A stretch of 19,475 nt of DNA from an uncultured Lachnospiraceae bacterium (lineage in GTDB: Bacteria; Bacillota; Clostridia; Lachnospirales; Lachnospiraceae). The first letter of the stretch is position 1; the number at the start of each line of letters is the position of its first letter. Positions 7,471-14,197 of the stretch are shown one piece after another. The position numbers and the translations under genes are program-made. The stretch is from positions 1 through 19,475 of the forward strand of contig UQDA01000037.1 in NCBI GenBank assembly GCA_900539715.1. The letters are read 5' to 3'. The notes under the pieces are model-generated. The model saw only the letters and a list, made by a program, of their open reading frames with translations, was not told the origin of the DNA and did not search any database.

Positions 7471-7701
7471 ATGAACCGCATGAAGATAAGACTGAACGGG
7501 ACTGCAGATGTGAGAGAATTTGTATATGAAGCGGAAAAATGTGATTTTGACGTGGATATCCAGTATGAATCTACAGTCGTGGATGCCAAATCTATTCTGG
7601 GCATCATCAGCCTTGGGATGGCAAAGGTTCTGACGGTATACTGTCACGGTGAAAATCCGGATTTTATGAATAAGATCCAGAAATTTGCCGTAGCTGTATA
7701 A
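7471..7701 (+). CDS. HPr-like protein lacking the active-site histidine
   Basis: A 76-residue protein with the HPr fold pattern. In true HPr the phosphorylated His sits in a GLHARPA motif near residue 15; here that region reads LNGTADVREF, with no His. The second HPr landmark is kept: VVDAKSILGIISLG (37-49) matches the loop and helix around regulatory Ser 46, placing the serine at residue 41. It is therefore unlikely to carry phosphate for the PTS. It may work like Bacillus Crh, which also lacks the His and signals through the serine with HPr kinase and CcpA. In many clostridia such a gene lies between whiA and dnaE, fitting the dnaE-pfkA neighbours here. ATG 7471 follows an AAAGGA site; the TTG 18 bases earlier is less likely. 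A terminator follows. Confidence 0.85.
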   Translation: MNRMKIRLNGTADVREFVYEAEKCDFDVDIQYESTVVDAKSILGIISLGMAKVLTVYCHGENPDFMNKIQKFAVAV

Positions 7702-7771
7702 GTCTGTAAACGGCCACAAATTGAATATAAGGAAAGGCTGAAAATATTTTTTGGTTTAGCCGCAAGGGATG

Positions 7772-7817
7772 TCCCCCTTTTGCATTTTCAGGAAATGCAG
7801 AGGGGGATTTTGGTTTT
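7772..7817 (+). terminator. Rho-independent terminator after the HPr-like gene
   Basis: TCCCCCT and TGCATTT on the left pair with AAATGCA and AGGGGGA on the right (stem 7772-7807, small asymmetric bulge, TCAG loop). TTTTGGTTTT follows at 7808-7817. It ends the HPr-like transcript, so the downstream RNA has its own unit. Confidence 0.9.
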
Positions 7818-7953
7818 CAGCATTCATTCCGGGGATACTTGTATGTATACACTTTGATGCCGCGCAGGTCTTTTGGAACTTGTATAAAAAATCAAAAATA
7901 ATTTAACACAAATTTTCAAATCAGTAAAACAGATTTTTTGTGCAAAAGATTAT

Positions 7954-8110
7954 GAGAACGATTTTATATAAAAAAGATGAAACGGAGAGCGTCGGTAAAA
8001 TTTATAAAATGCCGCCAAAATTAGCGGGTACAGATTGAAAAAGATGACAAAACCGCGTGTTTTAAAGGCTTTTTGACAGCGGTTGACAAATTTCACAAAT
8101 CGGATAAAAT
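7954..8110 (+). promoter_or_regulatory. Promoter of the candidate small RNA with distal blocks (copy B)
   Basis: GAGAACGATT (7954-7963), TCGGTAAAAT (7992-8001), TTGACA (8083-8088) and TAAAAT (8105-8110, 16-bp spacer) match copy A at a constant offset of 708 bases. A second TTGACA sits ten bases upstream at 8073-8078, giving tandem TTGACA-GCGG-TTGACA, which may be an operator or an alternative -35. Transcription should start near 8117. Confidence 0.75.
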
Positions 8111-8116
8111 GGAATC

Positions 8117-8262
8117 ATCAAGAGGCGAGAGCGAAAAAAGCCTTTTGACAAATGCTTAATATTTTATATTAAGCGTACCCCCTCTTTTTTATATACTATA
8201 CCCCCCTTTAGAGCCCTTCTGCCACCCTCCCCCCCTTTTTTAGGCAGAAGGGCGCTTTTTTT
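8117..8262 (+). ncRNA. Candidate small regulatory RNA with C-rich loops
   Basis: About 145 nt between a strong promoter and a strong terminator. A 5' stretch with a weak stem (AGAGGC/GCCTTT) leads to a 9-bp perfect hairpin with a TTT loop (8154-8174). Two unpaired C-rich segments follow: CCCCC at 8178-8182 and CCCCCC at 8201-8206. Then comes an 11-bp perfect stem (8213-8223 with 8243-8253) whose 19-nt loop contains seven consecutive C, followed by seven T (8256-8262). There is no ORF with a ribosome site. C-rich single-stranded segments able to pair with G-rich ribosome sites are typical of Firmicute small RNAs such as RoxS/RsaE, FsrA and CsfG. I do not recognise it as a named family. RNA-gene status is inferred from promoter, structure and terminator. 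Confidence 0.65.
8213..8262 (+). terminator. Terminator of the candidate small RNA (C-rich loop)
   Basis: Perfect 11-bp stem GCCCTTCTGCC/GGCAGAAGGGC with a 19-nt loop (8224-8242) and seven T. The large pyrimidine-only loop core is unusual for a plain terminator and is probably functional. Confidence 0.9.
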
Positions 8263-8274
8263 ATGTGTACTCGC

Positions 8275-8348
8275 GCGCGGCGAAAGTGTCGCTGACGCGA
8301 CCGCGCTTGACGTAGAGTGTGTGCCATGGCGCACACTCTTTTATTTAT
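8275..8348 (+). terminator. GC-rich structured segment ending in a second terminator
   Basis: GCGCGG (8275-8280) pairs with CCGCGC (8301-8306) around a small TCGC/GCGA hairpin. It is followed by a 12-bp palindrome-like stem (8314-8325 with 8328-8339, one G-U pair) and a T-rich tail (8339-8348). It acts as a backup terminator, or as the 3' end of a second short RNA. Confidence 0.65.
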
Positions 8349-8387
8349 AGTTTTATCTGTATGCTTATTTCTTTCAAATCTCTGACC

Positions 8388-8416
8388 TTGTTATTTTTAT
8401 ACCCGCATAGTAAAAT
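8388..8416 (+). promoter_or_regulatory. Promoter of the lipoprotein-dnaE unit
   Basis: TTGTTA (8388-8393), 17-bp spacer, TAAAAT (8411-8416). The start codon of the lipoprotein is 104 bases downstream of the -10. The leader begins with AAAACAC (8417-8423), which can pair with GTGTTTT (8466-8472). Confidence 0.6.
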
Positions 8417-8519
8417 AAAACACACACCCTGAGGGGAATCGAGAACTATGATCGCTGTGTCCGGAGTGTTTTTTGGGCATGGCTTGTTTTTCGCAGAATG
8501 CGGAAAGGAACGGATACAT

Positions 8520-10613
8520 ATGAGAAAGAAACAGGCGACAATGGCACTGATTTTGGTGTTGACGCTGGCGGCTGGCTGTGCGCCGGGGTATGTCAGAGAA
8601 TATGCGCAGAAGGCTCAGCATGCAGGCGAAGCGATGTTTGAAGGAAAGACGGAGGAGGTCGTGGCAGAGCCGGCGGATTCCACAGAGACAGCAATGGAAA
8701 GCGGTGCAGAGACAGCAGGCGCGCAGGAATCAGAAACGGGGAGTACGGCAGAGACGGAAAGTGATGTGGAGACAGAAGACGGTGCGGAAAGAGAAAGTAT
8801 GGCAGAGACCGAAAGCGATGTGGAGAGCGCTGCTGGAGCAGAGCCGGAAAGTATTTCGGAAACAGCAGAGGTAAGGGAAGCGCTCCGCCAGATTGTGTTC
8901 CCGGCACTCATGGCAGAAGTCCCAGAGGAGATTTCTTCCCTGATGGAAGAAAAGGGCGCGGATTTTACCGGAAAAATGACAGGAAAGGACGAACTGCTCT
9001 GGACAGAGGAAACGGCTCTGAAAACAGTACTGTCGCAGGAAAGCTATGATGACAAAATGCTGTGTATACAGAATATGGAGCGTTATAACGGAAAAGATAA
9101 GGGGAGCTTCCTTCTTATTTTTGAGGAAACTCCGTTAGCGGCGCGGCAGAGGGTGCAGGGTGATCTGTGGTATTTTGACGGCGAAACGGCGAAAAAACTT
9201 TTGGATGATACGGTTTTTACGGGAATGCAGCTTGTGACGGGAGAGGCAGAGCCTTATCTGGTCGTGAGGATGCAGGAGGAGAAACAGGAAAAGGCGGCGG
9301 TTTATACTGTAATAGAAGATCAGGTGCAGCCCCTTTTTACAGATTCGGTTTCCGTCCATGTGACAGAAAGAGGAATCCGGGTAGATTATCCGGCGGAGGC
9401 ATTCCGGTATGATCCTCTTGTGGGCGAATGGACGGACGGAGAAAATACTGTGCCGTATTTTTACAGGCGGACGGCTGAGGGATTTACACCTTTTATATGG
9501 AAGGAACTGTCCGTGCAGGAATATCTGGCATACGCCCGGGCAGAGGAAGCAGATGAAGCGGCAAAGCAATATCAAAGGGAGCTGGAGGCGCAGTTTTATA
9601 CGAGCATAGACGGCGGAACAGAATATGCTTATGAGTTTTTTTTAATCGGCGACGGGATGGTCGGATACAGGAAGCGCTGCATCGGGGAAGCATCTGAAAA
9701 TGGAGAAGAAATAGGGCATGCGGTAGCGGAATATACGTGGCAGATTTCTATGCTGGAGGATGGAAAACTGAAAAAAGACGGCCTTTCATTCGGCGGGGAA
9801 GGATACTATTTTGAGAATCGGGAAGAGCGGGAACAGGAGCTGGAAAGCTTAAATGAAATTCCGGCAGAGTTGCAGGCGAATCGGGTCAGCGAGGCATTGC
9901 ACACGATGCGTACAGCAGAGAAAAAGGCTTTGGAAAGTGTGCTTATGGCGCAGGAGTATCCGGGAGATGCGGTTTGTTTTGTCTCGGCGGCAGATTTTGA
10001 CCGCAGTGGGACAAAAGAGGCATTTGTGGCAGTCGGAAGTTATGACGGGGCATTTGGCGCTCCGGTATGCGACCTTTGGTATGCGGGTGATACGCCGCAG
10101 CTCCTTGAGGAAAACATCTCGTTAAAGGGGATGGAAAAAGCCGGAACGGGAAATACGGCGGCACAGCTTTTTAAAGGATATGGAATCGGCGGCGGGAACG
10201 ACCTTTTATTTACAGTAAAGGAAGGTGTGCCCGTAAGATGTCTTGAAGATATGGGAAGTTTTGCGGCGGATGGGACAGGCGTACTGCTTGCGTGGGCGGC
10301 AGGAAAAGAAGCGTCTGCTCCGGAGTATTTCCACATAGAAAAAGGAACGGCGATACCGTATGAGTTGAGTGGGATGCCGCTGGATGATATTTTTGATTAT
10401 GAAAATGGAAAAGCGGTATATGCGAGTATTATGAGGCAGGCGGGGGGCGATACCGGAAAGGTTGCCTGCCTGCAGCGGGAAAACGGGCTCATCCACGTGA
10501 CATTTTCGGAGGGGGAGCGGCGTTTTTATGAAACATATGAAGTTCAGGGCGGAAAGCTTGTGCTGACAGACAGCGGCGAAGGCGGTTATACGCAAGCTGC
10601 GGAAAAGGAATAG
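8520..10613 (+). CDS. Large predicted lipoprotein of unknown function
   Basis: A 697-residue protein not recognised as a named family. The N-terminus MRKK, a hydrophobic stretch and the lipobox LAAGC mark a lipid-anchored exported protein (lipidated Cys 20). Residues about 45-120 are a Glu/Ala/Ser/Thr-rich linker with an internal 18-residue repeat. The rest is a mixed soluble region without a catalytic motif I can name. Residues 492-500 (DFDRSGTKE) resemble the Asp-rich, calcium-site-like loops of FG-GAP/VCBS-type repeats common in clostridial secreted proteins. ATG 8520 is chosen because it starts the signal peptide; an upstream ATG at 8448 in the same frame would spoil it. AAAGGAA lies 12 bases upstream. 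The gene ends 6 bases before dnaE, so an extracytoplasmic protein and a replication polymerase appear to share a transcript. Confidence 0.8.
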   Translation: MRKKQATMALILVLTLAAGCAPGYVREYAQKAQHAGEAMFEGKTEEVVAEPADSTETAMESGAETAGAQESETGSTAETESDVETEDGAERESMAETESDVESAAGAEPESISETAEVREALRQIVFPALMAEVPEEISSLMEEKGADFTGKMTGKDELLWTEETALKTVLSQESYDDKMLCIQNMERYNGKDKGSFLLIFEETPLAARQRVQGDLWYFDGETAKKLLDDTVFTGMQLVTGEAEPYLVVRMQEEKQEKAAVYTVIEDQVQPLFTDSVSVHVTERGIRVDYPAEAFRYDPLVGEWTDGENTVPYFYRRTAEGFTPFIWKELSVQEYLAYARAEEADEAAKQYQRELEAQFYTSIDGGTEYAYEFFLIGDGMVGYRKRCIGEASENGEEIGHAVAEYTWQISMLEDGKLKKDGLSFGGEGYYFENREEREQELESLNEIPAELQANRVSEALHTMRTAEKKALESVLMAQEYPGDAVCFVSAADFDRSGTKEAFVAVGSYDGAFGAPVCDLWYAGDTPQLLEENISLKGMEKAGTGNTAAQLFKGYGIGGGNDLLFTVKEGVPVRCLEDMGSFAADGTGVLLAWAAGKEASAPEYFHIEKGTAIPYELSGMPLDDIFDYENGKAVYASIMRQAGGDTGKVACLQRENGLIHVTFSEGERRFYETYEVQGGKLVLTDSGEGGYTQAAEKE
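8748..8855 (+). repeat. 54-bp tandem repeat inside the lipoprotein gene
   Basis: Two in-frame units begin at 8748 and 8802. Each starts with codons for AETESDVE and has a GAE-ES element further on. The units have diverged but keep phase. They make up part of the surface linker after the lipid anchor. Confidence 0.7.
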
Positions 10614-10619
10614 GTTGAT

Positions 10620-13600
10620 ATGGCATTTGCACATTTACACGTTCACACGGAATACAGCCTGCTGGACGGTTCCAATAAAATTAAAGAATATGTAAAGCGT
10701 GTCAAAGAGCTGGGAATGACGGCGGCAGCTATCACGGATCACGGGGCGATGTACGGTGTGATAGATTTTTACCGTGCGGCCCGGGAGGAAGGGATCAATC
10801 CGATACTCGGCTGCGAAGTGTACGTTGCGCCAAATTCCCGCTTTGACAGGGAGCTGACGGGCGGTGACGACCGTTATTATCATCTGGTGCTCCTTGCAGA
10901 AAACAATAAGGGTTATGAAAATCTGACGAAAATAGTGAGCCGCGGCTTTACGGAGGGCTATTATTACAAGCCTCGCGTGGACATGGAGGTTCTTCGGGAA
11001 TATCATGAAGGTATCATCGCCCTTTCGGCATGTCTGGCGGGCGAGGTTCCGCGCTACATTCAGAAAGGGCTTGTGGATGAGGCAAAAAAATGCGCTCTGA
11101 AATATCAGGAGATTTTCGGAAAGGATAATTTTTTCCTTGAACTTCAGGACCATGGTATTCCACAGCAGCAGACAGTGAACGCTGCGCTCCTGCAGATTTC
11201 AAAGGAGATGGACATTCCGCTGGTATGTACGAACGATGTGCATTATACCTATGCGGAGGATGCAAAGCCGCATGATATCCTGCTGTGTATCCAGACGGGC
11301 AAAAAGCTGGCGGATGAAAACCGTATGCGCTATGAGGGCGGACAGTATTTTGTCAAGAGCGAGGAGGAAATGAAAGGGCTGTTTCCCTATGCGTGGGAGG
11401 CTGTGGAAAATACTCAGCGTATCGCGGACAGATGTCATGTGGAGATAGAGTTTGGCAAGACAAAACTGCCTCATTTTGAAGTGCCTGAGGGGTATGATTC
11501 GTGGACATATCTGAATAGGCTCTGTCAGGACGGAATGAGGGAGCGTTATCCCGAAGACGACGGCACGCTGCAGGAGCGCCTGAAGTACGAGCTGGACATC
11601 ATAAAACGGATGGGATATGTGGATTATTTCCTTATTGTGTGGGATTTTATCAATTATGCGAGGGAAAACGGCATCCCTGTGGGGCCGGGACGAGGCAGCG
11701 CGGCGGGGAGCATTGTTTCCTACTGTCTGCATATCACAAATATCGATCCTATCCGCTACAGTCTTCTGTTTGAGCGTTTTTTGAATCCCGAGCGAGTGTC
11801 CATGCCGGATATCGATATTGACTTCTGTTTTGAACGAAGACAGGAAGTCATCGATTATGTGGGACGAAAGTATGGCAGAGAAAAGGTGGTTCAGATTGTT
11901 ACCTTTGGTACGCTGGCGGCGAAGGGCGTGATCCGCGACGTGGGACGCGTGATGGATTTGCCGTATGCCTTTGTGGATTCTATTGCCAAAATGATTCCCA
12001 ACGAGCTGAATATGACGATAGACAGGGCGCTGTCTGTCAATCCTGAGCTTAGAAAGCTTTATGAAGGGGACGGACAGGTGCATGAGCTGATAGATATGAG
12101 TAAGCGCCTGGAAGGGCTGCCGCGTCATACGTCGATGCATGCGGCGGGCGTGGTAATATGCCCGGAGGCTGCGGACAATTTCGTGCCGCTCTCAAGAGGG
12201 TCTGACGGTTCGGTCACGACACAGTTTACGATGACGACGCTGGAGGAGCTGGGGCTTTTAAAGATGGACTTTCTGGGGCTGCGGACGCTGACGGTCATTG
12301 ACCATGCGGTAAAGATGATAGAAAAGGACACGGGAATCCATATTGATGTGGATCATCTTGATTACGATGACAAAAAGGTTCTGGATTCTTTGTGTACGGG
12401 CAGGACGGACGGTGTGTTCCAGCTGGAAAGCGGCGGCATGAAAAACTTTATGAAGGAGCTAAAGCCACAGAGCCTTGAGGACATCATTGCCGGAATTTCC
12501 CTGTACCGTCCGGGACCGATGGATTTTATCCCCAAATATATACGGGGTAAAAACAATCACGATGCGATCACGTATTCCTGCCCTCAGCTTGAGCCGATAC
12601 TGTCTCCGACCTACGGCTGTATCGTTTATCAGGAGCAGGTCATGCAGATCGTGCGTGACCTTGGCGGCTATACGATGGGACGCAGTGATCTGGTCCGCCG
12701 CGCCATGAGTAAGAAAAAACAGTCTGTGATGGAAAAAGAGCGGGCGAATTTTGTTTACGGGAATAAGGAGGAGGGCGTACCGGGCTGCATCTCCAATGGA
12801 ATCCCGGAGCAGGTCGGACTGCAGATATATGCCGAAATGATGGATTTTGCAAAATATGCCTTTAATAAATCCCACGCCGCGTGCTATGCGGTAGTTGCGT
12901 ATCAGACGGCATACCTGAAATATTATTATCCGGTGGAGTTTATGGCGGCGCTGATGACTTCCGTCATAGATAACCCCGGCAAGGTGGCGGAATATATCCT
13001 GACATGCCGGCAAATGGGGATTTCGATACTGCCTCCTGATATCAACGAGGGAGAGCCGGGATTTTCGGTATCGGGGAATGCGATACGCTACGGGCTGACG
13101 GCGATCAAGGGAGTGGGTCATCCGGTAGCGGATGCAGTGCTCGCAGAGCGGGGGCAGCGCGGAGCATTTAAAAATATCCAGGACTTTCTGGCGAGGATGA
13201 CAGATTCGGATGTGAACAAGCGGAATGTTGAGAATTTCATCAAAGCGGGTGCATTTGATAGTCTTGGCGGGACGCGTAAGCAGTATATGAGCATTTTTGC
13301 CCAGCTGATGGATCAGAACCAGCAGAATCGCAAAAATAATCTGGTCGGTCAGATGTCGTTATTTGATCTGGTGGACGAATCGGAAAAGGAAAATTATGAG
13401 GTGCGCCTGCCGGATGTGGGTGAGTACCCGAAGGAAGTCGTGCTGACTTTTGAAAAAGAGGTGCTTGGTGTCTATGTCAGCGGGCATCCGCTGGAGGAGT
13501 ACGAGCAGCTTTGGCGCAAGCACATCACGAATACGACAGCTGACTTTGTTCTGGATGAAGAGACGAACGATATCCATGCAAAAGACGGAGAAAAAGCGGT

Positions 13601-14069
13601 AATAGGCGGGTTGATAGCAGAAAAGAAGATAAAATACACCAAAAATGACAAGGTAATGGCATTTTTGCAGGTGGAGGATCTGGTCGGTACCGTGGAAGTC
13701 ATTGTGTTCCCGAAGACATATGAGCAGTACGGAACAAAAATCATCGAGGATAACAAGGTTTTTATAAAGGGCAGGGTGTCAGCGGAGGAAGATAAGGACG
13801 GCAAACTGGTGTGCGAGTCCATTCAGGAGTTTGACGAGATACCGAAAAAAGTATGGGTCAAGTTCCCGACGATGGAAGAGTACAGGAACCGCTGCGGGGA
13901 GCTGCTTTCGGCGATTTCCGATTCCGATGGAAAAGACAGCGTCGTGATATATATAGAAAATCCCCGTTCCATGAAGCAGCTTCCGCCCAATCAGAGTGTG
14001 TGCGCAGACAGAGTGCTGCTGGAACGTCTCGAGAAGTTTTTCGGGGAAGAAAATGTGAAAGTGATGTGA
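10620..14069 (+). CDS. dnaE: DNA polymerase III subunit alpha, DnaE type
   Basis: A 1149-residue replicative DNA polymerase (family C). It opens with a PHP domain, HLHVHTEYSLLDG (5-17), with the likely metal ligands His 7, His 9, Asp 16, His 41, Glu 66 and His 88 present. That suggests an intact PHP site, unlike the degenerate E. coli one. The palm holds the catalytic aspartates in PDIDIDF (Asp 397, Asp 399) and in KMDFLGLRTL (Asp 550). The GPGRGSAAGS nucleotide-binding motif is also present. An OB-fold lies near residues 985-1065 (VIGGLIAEKKIKYTKNDK onward). Lacking a proofreading domain, it is DnaE and not PolC; Firmicutes normally also carry PolC, and DnaE there extends primers on the lagging strand. 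ATG 10620 lies 6 bases after the lipoprotein stop, with the AAAAGGAA site inside the preceding gene, so translation is probably coupled. Confidence 0.97.
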   Translation: MAFAHLHVHTEYSLLDGSNKIKEYVKRVKELGMTAAAITDHGAMYGVIDFYRAAREEGINPILGCEVYVAPNSRFDRELTGGDDRYYHLVLLAENNKGYENLTKIVSRGFTEGYYYKPRVDMEVLREYHEGIIALSACLAGEVPRYIQKGLVDEAKKCALKYQEIFGKDNFFLELQDHGIPQQQTVNAALLQISKEMDIPLVCTNDVHYTYAEDAKPHDILLCIQTGKKLADENRMRYEGGQYFVKSEEEMKGLFPYAWEAVENTQRIADRCHVEIEFGKTKLPHFEVPEGYDSWTYLNRLCQDGMRERYPEDDGTLQERLKYELDIIKRMGYVDYFLIVWDFINYARENGIPVGPGRGSAAGSIVSYCLHITNIDPIRYSLLFERFLNPERVSMPDIDIDFCFERRQEVIDYVGRKYGREKVVQIVTFGTLAAKGVIRDVGRVMDLPYAFVDSIAKMIPNELNMTIDRALSVNPELRKLYEGDGQVHELIDMSKRLEGLPRHTSMHAAGVVICPEAADNFVPLSRGSDGSVTTQFTMTTLEELGLLKMDFLGLRTLTVIDHAVKMIEKDTGIHIDVDHLDYDDKKVLDSLCTGRTDGVFQLESGGMKNFMKELKPQSLEDIIAGISLYRPGPMDFIPKYIRGKNNHDAITYSCPQLEPILSPTYGCIVYQEQVMQIVRDLGGYTMGRSDLVRRAMSKKKQSVMEKERANFVYGNKEEGVPGCISNGIPEQVGLQIYAEMMDFAKYAFNKSHAACYAVVAYQTAYLKYYYPVEFMAALMTSVIDNPGKVAEYILTCRQMGISILPPDINEGEPGFSVSGNAIRYGLTAIKGVGHPVADAVLAERGQRGAFKNIQDFLARMTDSDVNKRNVENFIKAGAFDSLGGTRKQYMSIFAQLMDQNQQNRKNNLVGQMSLFDLVDESEKENYEVRLPDVGEYPKEVVLTFEKEVLGVYVSGHPLEEYEQLWRKHITNTTADFVLDEETNDIHAKDGEKAVIGGLIAEKKIKYTKNDKVMAFLQVEDLVGTVEVIVFPKTYEQYGTKIIEDNKVFIKGRVSAEEDKDGKLVCESIQEFDEIPKKVWVKFPTMEEYRNRCGELLSAISDSDGKDSVVIYIENPRSMKQLPPNQSVCADRVLLERLEKFFGEENVKVM

Positions 14070-14091
14070 CAAGTATTTTTAGGGAAAAGCA

Positions 14092-14120
14092 TTGAAAATG
14101 AGTGTTGATTAGATTAGAAT
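14092..14120 (+). promoter_or_regulatory. Promoter for pfkA
   Basis: TTGAAA (14092-14097), 17-bp spacer, TAGAAT (14115-14120), 23 bases after the dnaE stop. It allows pfkA and the two genes behind it to be expressed independently of dnaE. Confidence 0.6.
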
Positions 14121-14168
14121 ATAACTAATGGTAAAAATACTGATAAAAGCGTAGGGGAAGACCTAACA

Positions 14169-14182
14169 GCGCCATATGGCGC
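14169..14182 (+). promoter_or_regulatory. Palindromic hairpin in the pfkA leader
   Basis: GCGCCATATGGCGC is a perfect 14-base palindrome ending 5 bases before the AGGAGG site (14188-14193). It could form a 5-bp hairpin in the mRNA or be a protein-binding site. Confidence 0.45.
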
Positions 14183-14197
14183 AGGACAGGAGGAGCT

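Larger units (their letters stand above)
7702..8519. other. 818-base region without a protein gene
   Basis: In order this holds the HPr-like gene terminator, an AT-rich stretch (7818-7953), and the copy-B promoter architecture (7954-8110). After that come a candidate small RNA (8117-8262), a GC-rich structured segment with a second terminator (8275-8348), and the promoter and leader of the lipoprotein gene. Its size, its structure and its two terminators in a row are unusual for this compact genome. Confidence 0.75.

Noticed and set aside
7246..8110. A recent simple duplication (long direct repeat) around the HPr-like gene
   Set aside because: Base-by-base comparison shows only short matching blocks separated by poorly matching DNA, so it is not a recent duplication or a mobile-element footprint.
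8145..8172. Second promoter TTGACA-N16-TATTAA inside the small RNA
   Set aside because: The -10 lies in the 9-bp hairpin, and TTGACA-like sequences recur in this AT-rich stretch; the upstream promoter fits better. Start-site mapping would decide.
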